64,000 nt of DNA, from positions 1 to 64,000 of the forward strand of contig CAZAXX010000004.1 of the NCBI GenBank assembly GCA_964489265.1, written 5' to 3'. The translations under genes were made by a program, and so were the position numbers. Positions 25,666-34,850 of the stretch are shown in pieces. The notes beneath the pieces are model-generated. The model was given only the letters and a program-made list of their open reading frames with translations. It made no database searches and was not told where the DNA came from. The stretch comes from CAYRUP01 sp964489265 (lineage in GTDB: Bacteria > Pseudomonadota > Gammaproteobacteria > DSM-16500). The stretch's first letter is position 1. Each line of letters opens with the position of its first letter.

Positions 25666-26955
25666 CTATTTTGGCGAAAGCCTAGCTTCTTCTCTTTTTC
25701 TCTTCTTGCTATCGACAACCTGATCTGGCTCTTCTGTCTCTGGTTTGCCATTGAAAAACGCACTTGGATTATTCCCTGCAAGCGTTCTGTCCTTGGCTGC
25801 TTTGGTTAAAGCTAGATGATATTCATTCTTCTTCTTATACTCCAAATCGACTTGTTCAATCCATTCAGGCTTAATCTGATTAACGACTTCCAGTACCGCT
25901 CCATAACATGTTATAGCTTTATCAAATTCATTTTGATAAAAAAACACATGCCCTTGTTGACTTAATACATAAGCAAAATTTCTTTGATAACCGACATATG
26001 TTTCACTATCTTCATCAGTAAGCAAGTCTGCTTGAATCATATTAAGCGTTAAAATAGCCTCATTATGATTAAAAATGGCTTGATCTAGCTTACCCGCATG
26101 AAAACTTTGAATTGCAAACCGATTGAGAGCACGGGCTAAACTGCGGTGATACATAGCAAGTACAGTCCTATCTTTTTCTTCAAGATAATCTGCCTTTATT
26201 GATTGAAGCATGCCTATCGCTTTTTTGAAGTTTTCAATAGCTTCTGCATAACGATCGATTTCAAAAAAATCTAGGCCATACCAATTAAACGAATACGCAA
26301 TGTTTCGTTGATAGGTTCGAATGTTTATTTCATTGACTGGCTGTTTTGTTTCAGCAGCCATTTCACACTCGGCAATAATGGCTTGGTTAAATAACGCAGC
26401 TGCAGCTACCCATTCATATTTTTTAAAATGCTGAAGCCCTCTATCACATAAGTTAGCGCCTGGTTTTGAATGAAAATCCACTTTTTTGGCAGTAATAGTA
26501 CGCTGCTCTGTTTTAGCTAAACCCGCTTTAATTTCATCTGGAATAACATTGACAGATGGAACGCTTGCCTCACACGCTTCATTAATGCGTCCTAATCTCA
26601 AGATAAATTCTTCTCTTTTATCTCCAAGGATTTTTGCAGTAAGAATTCTTCCATTATCCAAAATATCCTGCTTAATGATTTGCAATACATCTACTGCAAA
26701 TTTATCCTCAAAAAAATTGCGTTTGAGCAACATATCAAGTCGCGCTACCAGGATTTTTAGATCAATTGCAGTTAGCTTTTTATCATCCGAGAAAACCGAA
26801 TTAACATAGTCAAACAACTTTTCCCGAATCAAACCAAGGGCGCTTACCAATGGACAGGATTTATTATAGGAATCAGAAGCGATGATGCGGTATAACTTTT
26901 CAAAATCGTCAGGGATAGAGTCTGCTGCCACTTCAGAAACAGGATTCCTTAACAT
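25666..26955 (-). CDS. TPR-like repeat protein with basic C-terminal tail
   Basis: A 429-residue cytosolic protein. The N-terminal 150 residues are helical and of unknown type. Residues of about 180-375 hold three or four long TPR-like units of about 60 residues (HFKKYEWVAAAALFNQAI; YAEAIENFKKAIGML; KLDQAIFNHNEAILTL; EFDKAITCYGAVLEVV). The tail is disordered and basic (DSKKRKREEARLSPK), resembling a monopartite nuclear localisation signal. I chose the ATG at 26955 because GGGAGGTGCT lies directly before it; an ATG 15 codons earlier lacks a ribosome site. It may scaffold protein complexes, possibly in a host. Confidence 0.7.
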   Translation of the reverse strand: MLRNPVSEVAADSIPDDFEKLYRIIASDSYNKSCPLVSALGLIREKLFDYVNSVFSDDKKLTAIDLKILVARLDMLLKRNFFEDKFAVDVLQIIKQDILDNGRILTAKILGDKREEFILRLGRINEACEASVPSVNVIPDEIKAGLAKTEQRTITAKKVDFHSKPGANLCDRGLQHFKKYEWVAAAALFNQAIIAECEMAAETKQPVNEINIRTYQRNIAYSFNWYGLDFFEIDRYAEAIENFKKAIGMLQSIKADYLEEKDRTVLAMYHRSLARALNRFAIQSFHAGKLDQAIFNHNEAILTLNMIQADLLTDEDSETYVGYQRNFAYVLSQQGHVFFYQNEFDKAITCYGAVLEVVNQIKPEWIEQVDLEYKKKNEYHLALTKAAKDRTLAGNNPSAFFNGKPETEEPDQVVDSKKRKREEARLSPK

Positions 26956-27042
26956 AGCACCTCCCATGAAAAAATTGATTTTGTCAGACTCTTTCAGCAT
27001 AACGTTTCGACATTAATGCTTTATTAAAAAAACCTATATTTT

Positions 27043-27777
27043 ATGCCTGACATTTATCCTACAATGTCGTCAGAGCGTATCTTTTGCCATGAGGTCATTA
27101 TCATTTTATCTATTCTACTCATTTGCTTTACTTTGCTTGTGATGTTCTTTTTAATTAAATGGCTAAAACACTTTCATCATCAAAAAAAATGGCTTCAACG
27201 TAAACGGCTTTTTGATAATTTATATCATGGCATTAATGGCATTGAACTCTCTAAAAATGACAGAGCGAATTTGCAAACTGATTTTTATGGTTTGGTTTAT
27301 GGCGAAGTCAATTTCGAAAATTTTTCAGCGATGCTCGCTGTGACGCAACCAACTGCAACGGACATATTTTATGATTTAGGCTCTGGCACTGGCAAAGCTG
27401 TTCTTTGCAGCGCCATGCTTTATAGTTTAAAAAAATGTTGTGGCATTGAATTACTACCCGGTTTATATAAAACAAGCAGTGATCAATTAGAAAAATTAAA
27501 GTCTTTTCCAGATATCAGCCCCTCACCCATTCAATTTATTCATGGTGATTTATTAAAAATTGATTTCAGAGAAGCATCCATTGTTTTTATTAATGCGACT
27601 AGTTTTACCGCGGAATTTTGGCAATTAATTATTGATAAGCTAACCAGCTTGCAAAGAGGGACCCGAGTTATCATTACTTCTAAAAAACTGACTCAATCAA
27701 GCTATCAATTACTCGAGGCAAAGATGTATTGGATGGATTGGGGTTGGAACTCTGTTTATATTTATCAAAAACTGTGA
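27043..27777 (+). CDS. membrane-anchored DOT1-like SAM methyltransferase
   Basis: A 244-residue protein with one N-terminal membrane helix (residues 18-40), a basic linker (HHQKKWLQRKR) and a class I methyltransferase domain. The motifs FYGLVYGEVN (about 81-90), DIFYDLGSGTGKAVL (107-121) and CCGIELLPG (132-140) are in the same order and wording as in DOT1 lysine methyltransferases. A later HGDLL and INATSFTAEFW correspond to the acidic post-motifs. Bacterial DOT1-like proteins exist but their substrates are largely unknown. No clear ribosome site precedes the ATG at 27043; Met8 (27064) is an alternative. Confidence 0.65.
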   Translation: MPDIYPTMSSERIFCHEVIIILSILLICFTLLVMFFLIKWLKHFHHQKKWLQRKRLFDNLYHGINGIELSKNDRANLQTDFYGLVYGEVNFENFSAMLAVTQPTATDIFYDLGSGTGKAVLCSAMLYSLKKCCGIELLPGLYKTSSDQLEKLKSFPDISPSPIQFIHGDLLKIDFREASIVFINATSFTAEFWQLIIDKLTSLQRGTRVIITSKKLTQSSYQLLEAKMYWMDWGWNSVYIYQKL

Positions 27778-27812
27778 TAGCTTCTGAAAAATTTTTTTAT
27801 TTAGGAAGAACA

Positions 27813-28187
27813 ATGACGCTAGCCTATTGGTGTGTACTTGCCATGATTTTGTATCCCTATTTTTTTGCTGTCATTGCAAAAATCAGCCCTCATTATAAAA
27901 ATCGCGATCCGCGCCATTATCTTGAGAATACGACAGGCTGGCGTAAACGCGCCCATTACATTCAGTTAAACAGCTTTGAAGCAGCACCCGCCTTTGGGCT
28001 TGCCGTTATCATTGCTCACCTGACGCATGCGCCTCAACTCTTAATTGACAAATTAGCGATTGGTTTTGTCATCGCCCGCGTTTTATATTCAATCTGTTAT
28101 CTAACGAATAGACCAACAGCAAGATCGCTCACTTTTACGGTGGGATTAGGTTGCGTGATTGGATTATTTTGTATTGGTAGAGGCTGA
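27813..28187 (+). CDS. MAPEG family membrane protein
   Basis: A 124-residue protein with four predicted membrane helices. The signature NTTGWRKRAHYIQLNSFEAAPAFG matches bacterial MAPEG proteins (relatives of glutathione transferase-like membrane proteins), and VIARVLYSICYLTNRPTARS follows. The start at 27813 is preceded by AGGAAGAACA. It lies 35 bp after the DOT1-like gene in the same direction. Confidence 0.82.
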   Translation: MTLAYWCVLAMILYPYFFAVIAKISPHYKNRDPRHYLENTTGWRKRAHYIQLNSFEAAPAFGLAVIIAHLTHAPQLLIDKLAIGFVIARVLYSICYLTNRPTARSLTFTVGLGCVIGLFCIGRG

Positions 28188-28243
28188 TAAAGCCTGGGAA
28201 AAAAAATGCTATAATTACTTATTAACCACTCATGAGGCTTGTT

Positions 28244-28465
28244 ATGAAATCCTTACTCAGTATCGTCGGAATTCTCTTAATTATTGTCGGGATTACATCA
28301 CTCGCATATCAAGGCTTCAGTTATACCAAACGCGAGAAGGTACTTCAAATTGGTGATCTGGAAGTGACTGCTGACACGCAAAAAACAGTTTATTTTCCTC
28401 CCGTATTGGGTGGCTTGTCTTTGGTTGCTGGTATTGTGTTAGTTGTTGTAGGCAGAAAAAAATAA
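28244..28465 (+). CDS. small two-helix membrane protein
   Basis: A 73-residue protein with helices at about 3-20 (LLSIVGILLIIVGITSLAY) and 52-70 (VLGGLSLVAGIVLVVVG) separated by a charged loop. It resembles DUF3185-type small membrane proteins. GAGGCTTGTT precedes the ATG at 28244. The function is unknown. Confidence 0.65.
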   Translation: MKSLLSIVGILLIIVGITSLAYQGFSYTKREKVLQIGDLEVTADTQKTVYFPPVLGGLSLVAGIVLVVVGRKK

Positions 28466-28475
28466 TCTGCCTGCC

Positions 28476-29639
28476 TTACACGCCATATCTCCAATGCCCC
28501 TGCCATTCGTTTTGATGTTGTATAACAGTTTGTAACACTGACGCGCCAAACGCGTTTATTTTGCGAATGTTGACATCATGACTATTGGCAGTGATAGCAA
28601 CGACAACATCACTTTGCTGTGCCCACATAAACAGTGCGCTAAAACCAGTTGTACCGCCAGGATGAAACCAGATATCGCCAACGCCAGGAATATATTTACG
28701 TCCAATACCTAAACCATAACCTTTTTCATGACTCCAGCTCGCTAGTATTCGCCCTGTTTGACGCGACGTCACCGTCGTCATTTCACGCAATTGCTGCTGT
28801 GGTAACACCTTACCGTGAAATAATGCACGCGACCATTTAATCAAATCATGACTATTTGAAACGATGGCACCCGCACTACCCGCCCAAGATAAATTAACAT
28901 ACGTTTCATCACGGCCACCGTTATGATAATAACCGTGCGCCATGCGCGATAGAACAACTGCTGGATAACTACTGCTAATATAATGCGTGGAACTTAAGCC
29001 AACCATTTTTGGATCTAGAATAAAATTCTGAATATTTTGCGCCATGCTCTGATGCGTTATTTCTTCAATGATCATGCCGATAATAATGTAATTCGTATTG
29101 GAATAATGCCAACTATGTCCGGGTTGAAATTGTAAACGACGCTTATACGCAATATTTGCAAGATCCGCCAATGACCATGCTGTAGAGCGATATCGCATAT
29201 TTTTAACATGATCAAGCTTGGGATCGAGTGTGTAATCATAAATTCCAGACGTATGATTCAACAATTGTCGTATCGTGATTGCACGCCATTTTGGATATTG
29301 CGGTAAGTAATCACCGACTGTGTCACTTAAACTGATAAAGTGCTCTGCCTCAAGCTTGAGTAAAAGCGCTGCGGTAAATGATTTAGTAATGCTGCCGATT
29401 TGAAACAAATGATTCGGAGTAACAGGTTTGCCTTGAGGCACACGATCAACACCACTGGTAAAATCACGCGGCCCCGCTTCATTTGGAAGACTCACACTCA
29501 TCACAACACCAGGCACTGCATTAGCGCGTCGAAAATGTTCGAGCTTGTGTTGTAGATCTTGATTGAGTGTGCCAGCCCATGTGTGCAGAGAAAAAAAACT
29601 GAATGCAAGAACAATCCATTTATTCCATTTCTTCATCAA
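28476..29639 (-). CDS. secreted serine hydrolase, beta-lactamase class C family
   Basis: A 387-residue protein with a signal peptide (cleavage after HTWA). The active site has Ser83-Ile-Thr-Lys86 (SITKSF), Tyr178-Ser-Asn180 and HPGGTTGFS in place of KTG. These are the three boxes of the class C/penicillin-binding esterase family. It may be a D-alanyl-D-alanine carboxypeptidase, esterase or beta-lactamase relative acting in the periplasm. It is convergent with the small membrane protein gene, 10 bp away. Confidence 0.9.
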   Translation of the reverse strand: MMKKWNKWIVLAFSFFSLHTWAGTLNQDLQHKLEHFRRANAVPGVVMSVSLPNEAGPRDFTSGVDRVPQGKPVTPNHLFQIGSITKSFTAALLLKLEAEHFISLSDTVGDYLPQYPKWRAITIRQLLNHTSGIYDYTLDPKLDHVKNMRYRSTAWSLADLANIAYKRRLQFQPGHSWHYSNTNYIIIGMIIEEITHQSMAQNIQNFILDPKMVGLSSTHYISSSYPAVVLSRMAHGYYHNGGRDETYVNLSWAGSAGAIVSNSHDLIKWSRALFHGKVLPQQQLREMTTVTSRQTGRILASWSHEKGYGLGIGRKYIPGVGDIWFHPGGTTGFSALFMWAQQSDVVVAITANSHDVNIRKINAFGASVLQTVIQHQNEWQGHWRYGV

Positions 29640-29852
29640 GCAACCCCATGCGCCTTACCGTTTTAAGAGGCATGAGTATAAAAAATAAGGAGAAGACTTT
29701 CCACCAAAAATCACTCTTTTTAAGTGCGAATTAATTGAACTGAAAAACTGTTAATGCTCGAATTAATGCAGAAAAATGGCAATTTTGAGATTCAACGAGA
29801 AAATATAGATTCGTTTATACTGAATATAAGCGAAACCAAGAAGGAGACGGCT

Positions 29853-30812
29853 ATGTTGACATCATGGTTTAAGGTCTTAGCACCCTCACTCCTCTTTTTC
29901 AGCGTAATTTCATCTGCTGAGGCGTGGGACAAGGGAATTTATCTAACACAATACATGCTAGAAAAACCAGATAAATTAGATTATTTTCTTCGTGAATCAA
30001 AAGCAAGCGGTATAAATACATTCGTCATCGATCATGATTATCCAAGTTCACACTACGCGCCTGCCATTGCAAAAGTGAAAGCCGCTGGTATTAAGACAGT
30101 TGCGCGCATTGTGATATTTTCGGATGGTGGCAACAGTGAACAAATTCATTCAAAAGCACACTGGGAAAAACAATATAAATTTATTGACGAAGCAATCAAA
30201 GCGGGCGTTGATTCCATCCAACTTGATTATATTCGTTATAGCTCTAAATCACCTGCCAATCCGCAACATGCCAAAGATGTTTATGAAATTATTAAATGGT
30301 ACAAAAATAAAGTCAGTGCGCATAATATTCCAATGGAAATTGATATTTTTGGTGAAGTCAGTTACTACCCCTCTATGCACATTGGCCAGAATATCAAAAT
30401 GTTTGCGGATAGCGTAGATGGCGTTAATCCTATGGTTTATCCATCTCACTTTTGGCCTTTTCAAAAATATTCAGCAGAACCCTACAAAACTATCAACAAT
30501 TCACTTAATGCACTTGCCGCACAATTTGATGGTAAACCTCCATTCAAAATACATGCTTTCATTGAAGCTGCAAATTATCATTATCTGAATAAAACATCGA
30601 ATGCGCAAAAGCAAAAATATTTATTACAGGAAATTCGAGCTGTGGAAGATGCAAATCATGTATCAGGCTGGTATGTCTGGAGCGCCAACAATGTGTATGA
30701 CAACTTATTTAAAGTGCTAAAAAATAATAAAATAAAATCAGCTGATTCTGTTAAACAAGAAAAAGATACTGCAAAGAATGATGTAAAAAATAATATAAAG
30801 ACAACGGAATAA
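29853..30812 (+). CDS. secreted putative glycoside hydrolase (DUF4015-like TIM barrel)
   Basis: A 319-residue protein with a signal peptide (cleavage after SSAEA). The mature domain fits the DUF4015/GHL family: WDKGIYLTQYML, GINTFVIDHDYP, AGIKTVARIVIFSD, AGVDSIQLDYIRY, IPMEIDIFGEVSYYP and VDGVNPMVYPSHFWP. The Asp of QLDYIRY and the Glu of FGEV are candidate catalytic acids. The tail is Lys-rich and disordered. The ATG at 29853 follows AAGGAGACGGCT. The substrate is unknown; bacterial polysaccharide is plausible. Confidence 0.75.
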   Translation: MLTSWFKVLAPSLLFFSVISSAEAWDKGIYLTQYMLEKPDKLDYFLRESKASGINTFVIDHDYPSSHYAPAIAKVKAAGIKTVARIVIFSDGGNSEQIHSKAHWEKQYKFIDEAIKAGVDSIQLDYIRYSSKSPANPQHAKDVYEIIKWYKNKVSAHNIPMEIDIFGEVSYYPSMHIGQNIKMFADSVDGVNPMVYPSHFWPFQKYSAEPYKTINNSLNALAAQFDGKPPFKIHAFIEAANYHYLNKTSNAQKQKYLLQEIRAVEDANHVSGWYVWSANNVYDNLFKVLKNNKIKSADSVKQEKDTAKNDVKNNIKTTE

Positions 30813-30813
30813 T

Positions 30814-31164
30814 TTATTTACTGACAGTCACAACGGATTTAACGTCTTTTACTCCATGGATGGATTTTGCTATTTTTATCGCTTCATCTTCGTCGGCACC
30901 CTCATCGACGCTTCCACTTAACATGACAATTCCATTGTTTGTCGTTACGGTTATATCGGCTATATTGCTGTTAGTTGATAAGGCATCCTGTATTTTCTTT
31001 GTAATCGCCGAATCAGAGGTATCATCATCTTCAGGATTCACAATAGTGACTTCCGATCCAGGAGCATAAATAAAGCTAAAAACATCACTATCATAATCAT
31101 CCGCTTTGGCGGCTACTGAAAAAGAAGTTAGTAATATCAATCCGATATATATGAATGTCTTCAT
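30814..31164 (-). CDS. periplasmic BON-domain protein
   Basis: A 116-residue protein with a signal peptide ending in VAAKA. The BON domain covers residues of about 50-115: ITKKIQDALSTNSNI, ITVTTNNGIVMLSGSVDEG, AIKIAKSIHGVKDVKSVVTV. BON proteins such as OsmY bind phospholipid membranes under stress. The ATG at 31164 follows GATGGAGGTATT. It is convergent with the DUF4015 gene by 1 bp. Confidence 0.88.
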   Translation of the reverse strand: MKTFIYIGLILLTSFSVAAKADDYDSDVFSFIYAPGSEVTIVNPEDDDTSDSAITKKIQDALSTNSNIADITVTTNNGIVMLSGSVDEGADEDEAIKIAKSIHGVKDVKSVVTVSK

Positions 31165-31259
31165 AATACCTCCATCTTCAATAATTTTATCATGAAAAAC
31201 ATACCCCAAGTTTAATGTGCTATAATTTTCTAATATCTTGAAATTTTTAGGGAGTTTTT

Positions 31260-31877
31260 ATGCCAAAGCCAAAAACAAAACTAAAAGCTAAACCCAAACT
31301 CAAGCCAAAAGCTAAAGCCAAAAAAATTGTAAAGGCTAAAAAGAAATTGGCGCCTAAAAAAATTGTGAAGGCTAAGGCAAAGAAATCACTCAAACCTAAA
31401 AAAATTGTTAAGGCCAAGAAAAAAATTACACCCAAGAAAAAAGTTGCAACCAAGAAAACAATCAAACCCAAAAGTAATAAAACACCACGTAATATAACAA
31501 TGCTGAAACTCAATTTCACAAAAATTCAAAAAGCTGATTTGTTAACGCTGATCACAAAAATCGTCAACTTACGAAAACACAACATCGATGGTTTAAAAAG
31601 TTTTGATGCCATCGATCACATACTGGATCCCTATAACCAAAAATATACGGATGCCAGTAAAAAACTTGAAGCCATCGTTCAACTCGGCATGGAAAGACAT
31701 AAAAAAACATTGCGCGGTTTGATTGCTGTTGCGGATGAAGGTCGAGATGCCGTTTCGTTATATCATTTGCTCGCTGAGCTTGGCAAAGGAGGCAGTAAAT
31801 TTTCTGATATCAGCGATAAATTAAATTCTATCCATGAAGAAGCGTTGGAAATCCATCGAACGAGGCGAGTATATTGA
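31260..31877 (+). CDS. histone H1-like protein with C-terminal helical domain
   Basis: A 205-residue protein. Residues 1-80 are a Lys/Ala/Pro tail built from units such as KKIVKAKKKLAPKKIVKAK, typical of eukaryotic H1 and bacterial H1-like tails. Residues 85-205 are a helical acidic-basic domain (KADLLTLITKIVNLRKHNI; KKLEAIVQLGMERHKKTLRG; SKFSDISDKLNSIHEEALEIH) that I do not recognise. GGGAGTTTTT precedes the ATG. It likely binds DNA through the tail. It pairs conceptually with the smaller H1-like protein at 24919. Confidence 0.75.
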   Translation: MPKPKTKLKAKPKLKPKAKAKKIVKAKKKLAPKKIVKAKAKKSLKPKKIVKAKKKITPKKKVATKKTIKPKSNKTPRNITMLKLNFTKIQKADLLTLITKIVNLRKHNIDGLKSFDAIDHILDPYNQKYTDASKKLEAIVQLGMERHKKTLRGLIAVADEGRDAVSLYHLLAELGKGGSKFSDISDKLNSIHEEALEIHRTRRVY

Positions 31878-31901
31878 AGTTTCTGTTCAGACAGAAACTT
31901 C
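31876..31901. terminator. bidirectional terminator-like hairpin
   Basis: GAAGTTTCTG (31876-31885) pairs perfectly with CAGAAACTTC (31892-31901) around TTCAGA. It begins at the stop of the H1-like gene and ends 7 bp before the convergent tautomerase stop. No long T-run follows. Confidence 0.6.
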
Positions 31902-31908
31902 ATCACGT

Positions 31909-32301
31909 TTAGACTTCAACAACATATCCTAACTCGACATCAGAAGCAGCCAACCCGCCGCGTATACCCCAATTTTCATAACTCGTTTCTCTTAAGAGTA
32001 TTTTGATATGGTCTTTAGGTATGCCTTCTTTTTCTAAGTTTTCAACCAGCGAACGATATAGCTCACGCTTTGTTGCAAGAGATCGTCCCTCGATGCAATC
32101 AATACTAATCAGTGTGTAAAGCTCGGGATAAACGACTGTTTCCGGCAGCGAAGAACGGTGTGGCTCATGCGCTAAAAGTCTGACATTAATATCATTATTT
32201 AATTTGAAGGCATCCTGCAGAGCAGAATGAACTGCTTTCATCAACGCAACTTCTTGTTCGACCGAATATTTTTTTCTGACTTCTATCAATACGATAGGCA
32301 T
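31909..32301 (-). CDS. tautomerase-superfamily protein
   Basis: A 130-residue protein that starts MPIVLIEV, so the catalytic Pro1 is exposed after Met removal. The rest (INVRLLAHEPHRSSLPE, YTLISIDCIEGRSLATKRELYRSLVENLEKEGI, LLRETSYENWGIRGG) fits the two-beta-alpha-beta tautomerase fold of the long 4-OT/MSAD-like group. I place the start at 32301, because an upstream frame would bury Pro1. AAGGATG precedes it. Confidence 0.85.
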   Translation of the reverse strand: MPIVLIEVRKKYSVEQEVALMKAVHSALQDAFKLNNDINVRLLAHEPHRSSLPETVVYPELYTLISIDCIEGRSLATKRELYRSLVENLEKEGIPKDHIKILLRETSYENWGIRGGLAASDVELGYVVEV

Positions 32302-32390
32302 GGCTAAGACATCCTTAACTATAAAATAGTAGCATTTATACAGCATTATCGATATGCTTTGCCACCAAATGTTACGCCTCGGGTAAATTC

Positions 32391-33248
32391 ATGTTTGGCA
32401 CTAACGAAATCGTAGGAAAAGCATTTTTTAAAAATGCAAAAAAAAATCAACTTCTAGTCGCGAGCCGATTTTTTACCTTACAAGGTGAAGGGCCTTATCG
32501 CGGCCATCCTGCGTATTTTATTCGCCTGGCAAAATGCAATTTAGCTTGTTCGTTTTGCGATACTTATTTTGATTCAGGTGACTGGAAGGATTTCGAGACA
32601 TTACTTGAAGAAGCAGACCAAATTATTGATGATTTTTATAAGTCACGTCATTTACCAACTCCCTCGTGGGCAACGGGTTTATCAAAAAAAATTGTCCTTG
32701 TTATCACAGGCGGCGAACCATCGTTACAAGCGAATTTAGCTGATTTTTTACATGAAGCAAAAAAATATTTTCAATACACCCAAATTGAATCGAATGGTAT
32801 TTCAGTATTAACCACTATTCCAGACAGCACCACTTTAGTTGTCAGCCCAAAATGCTTGGAAAAAGCCGGGGAAATTTTGCGTTATCTAGAGCCCAATCCA
32901 AAAATGTTAGAACGTGCTGATTGTCTGAAATTTATTATGTCTGCACCAGAACATACTCAGTATTTTTCTTATAGTGAAATTCCTGAATGGGCCCATCACT
33001 GGGCTAGTGAAACAAATAAGCCTGTTTTTGTTAGTCCCATGAATATCTATCAAAAAGAACCGAGCAAGCAAACGCAAGATCTCACAATTGAAGAACGCTC
33101 GGTGGTTCATGAAGTCGTTAGTTTTTGGGAGCCAGACTTGCTTGATCTCAAAAGAAATCAGCGTAATCATGAATACGCAGCGGAATATTGCATGAAATTT
33201 GGATTTATTTTAAATTTACAATTGCATTTGTTCGTAAGCTTACCTTAA
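32391..33248 (+). CDS. queE: 7-carboxy-7-deazaguanine synthase
   Basis: A 285-residue radical SAM enzyme with the CX3CX2C cluster motif at Cys49, Cys53 and Cys56 (CNLACSFCDT). FFTLQGEGPYRGHPAYFIRL precedes it and VITGGEPSLQ follows. It makes 7-carboxy-7-deazaguanine from carboxytetrahydropterin, a step in queuosine synthesis. No queC, queD or queF lies nearby. It is followed after 24 bp by an unknown gene on the same strand. Confidence 0.93.
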   Translation: MFGTNEIVGKAFFKNAKKNQLLVASRFFTLQGEGPYRGHPAYFIRLAKCNLACSFCDTYFDSGDWKDFETLLEEADQIIDDFYKSRHLPTPSWATGLSKKIVLVITGGEPSLQANLADFLHEAKKYFQYTQIESNGISVLTTIPDSTTLVVSPKCLEKAGEILRYLEPNPKMLERADCLKFIMSAPEHTQYFSYSEIPEWAHHWASETNKPVFVSPMNIYQKEPSKQTQDLTIEERSVVHEVVSFWEPDLLDLKRNQRNHEYAAEYCMKFGFILNLQLHLFVSLP

Positions 33249-33272
33249 TTTTCGAGTGATAAACTATCAATC

Positions 33273-34850
33273 ATGAAATCTTCACATGCTGAATTATTCA
33301 AAGCACTAACAGCTTCTTCTGACGAAGAAAAAGCTGATCCAAGTCTGTTAGATGATTTAAAAAAGGATTTTGCAGAATTCCTTGTTTCTTTTGAAAAATT
33401 ATCCGTATATACCGACAATCAATTACTTGCCTTGTTAGATATTCAATTTCTTGCGATTAATCCAAGTAAATTATCGCTTGAGCTATATGATTCATACAGG
33501 ATTTTACAGCTTCAAGATGTGGCTTTTGATCAGTGTGTGCTTGCCCTAGAGCCTTTCAAAAAATTAAATGATTTACTTCAAGATGAAACCTCAGGAAAGC
33601 AACTCATAGCGCATTGCAAGTTGAACAAATACTTAACTCGCATCGACTCTAGAACAAAGTATCGAATAGGATCGCCTACAGCTGAAGACTTAATAATTGC
33701 AACTCTCTTACTATGGCCGACAGATACTCCTATCAGCGACGCTTTTCAAGCGTTAATCGATCGATTAACGAATCGCGATGGGATTTTGGCTCATAGTGTA
33801 TATCGATCTACCATGCTTGATTTTTCATGCATAACACTGAAAAGCGCTACTGAGATGTTTTCATTAACAGAAGAATTCAAATCAAGTACAACATTACCCA
33901 TTGTGCTCGCCATGCGGGAATTGGAAGATACTATTTTTGAAGGTTCCGCAGAAGAAAAAACACCAGAATATAAATTGGATATGACTAAAACTGAAAACGC
34001 TTGGTTAACCACTAGAAAATTAGATTTTTTCTGGAATCTTCCACAGTCTAATCCATGCGAAGTTCAGTTATCTAGATATTTTATATACTTAATCGAAGCA
34101 TTAAAAAATAATGATACACACGCTATTTTGCTTTTATTGTTACAAATAGGCGAATTAACTTTAGCAAATAAATTATCTGCACCTTATATACAAAGTGAAG
34201 AAGTACAAAAACTATTAAAATCATTAACAGCCTTTACCCCAAATCTCACTCAGTTTTCTGAAATAGAACTCACCATAACGTCGGGTGCAGTTACATCGAC
34301 GAATTCAGCTTATTTTTCTGCGCTGAAATCCGGTATTGCTGTTTTTCAACAAATAACTGGGATTGAAAAACAAAAAATGGCTGAATGCAAAACTTCACCT
34401 GCCATTTTAAATATTCTTATTACAGACATAATTCCGAATTCACCGATTCGAATAAAAATTAATACGTTGCTAGAAAAAATCCGTAATCATGCGCATGCCA
34501 AGTTAAACGGCGAAAGACTAATGCAAACACTTTCTATTGCAAGAGGATTTCAAGCTATTGCATATAACTATTATAAAAATCCACAAAAAACACCCGCAGC
34601 ACTTGCCCAATTTAAAGCAGAAGCAGAACAACTAATTGCTACGTTGAAAAAATGTCATTTAGATACTCATCGGGTCAAATGGAAAAATGGCCAGGTTGGT
34701 GAGTTTTTTAAAGTCGCCAAGCCAACCGCGTATACTGATTTTCTGACAATTGCAGAGTTAATTAAAAATGAAATGCTTGGCATGAAACAATATGTCGATT
34801 TTTCAACGCTTAGAACAAATAAATCATCTCCTCACCTAGCGCAACGGTGA
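33273..34850 (+). CDS. hypothetical large helical protein
   Basis: A 525-residue cytosolic protein that I do not recognise. It is predicted almost entirely helical and has no membrane segments or signal peptide. The C-terminal 150 residues are rich in Lys and Ala (LMQTLSIARGFQAIAYNYYKN; FKAEAEQLIATLKKCH). The last residues (HLAQR) and stop TGA lie inside a perfect hairpin. It is 24 bp downstream of queE. The style is similar to other unknown proteins at 1027, 47828 and 51324. Confidence 0.7.
   Translation: MKSSHAELFKALTASSDEEKADPSLLDDLKKDFAEFLVSFEKLSVYTDNQLLALLDIQFLAINPSKLSLELYDSYRILQLQDVAFDQCVLALEPFKKLNDLLQDETSGKQLIAHCKLNKYLTRIDSRTKYRIGSPTAEDLIIATLLLWPTDTPISDAFQALIDRLTNRDGILAHSVYRSTMLDFSCITLKSATEMFSLTEEFKSSTTLPIVLAMRELEDTIFEGSAEEKTPEYKLDMTKTENAWLTTRKLDFFWNLPQSNPCEVQLSRYFIYLIEALKNNDTHAILLLLLQIGELTLANKLSAPYIQSEEVQKLLKSLTAFTPNLTQFSEIELTITSGAVTSTNSAYFSALKSGIAVFQQITGIEKQKMAECKTSPAILNILITDIIPNSPIRIKINTLLEKIRNHAHAKLNGERLMQTLSIARGFQAIAYNYYKNPQKTPAALAQFKAEAEQLIATLKKCHLDTHRVKWKNGQVGEFFKVAKPTAYTDFLTIAELIKNEMLGMKQYVDFSTLRTNKSSPHLAQR

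Noticed and set aside
28476..29639. Antibiotic-resistance beta-lactamase
   Set aside because: The motifs fit the broad class C/penicillin-binding esterase family, in which most members are not resistance enzymes; HPGG replaces KTG.
31247..31519. Minus-strand hydrophobic frame of 90 codons opposite the second H1-like gene
   Set aside because: Antisense of Lys codons gives Leu/Phe, which mimics a membrane protein. No ribosome site, and the plus-strand gene is convincing.
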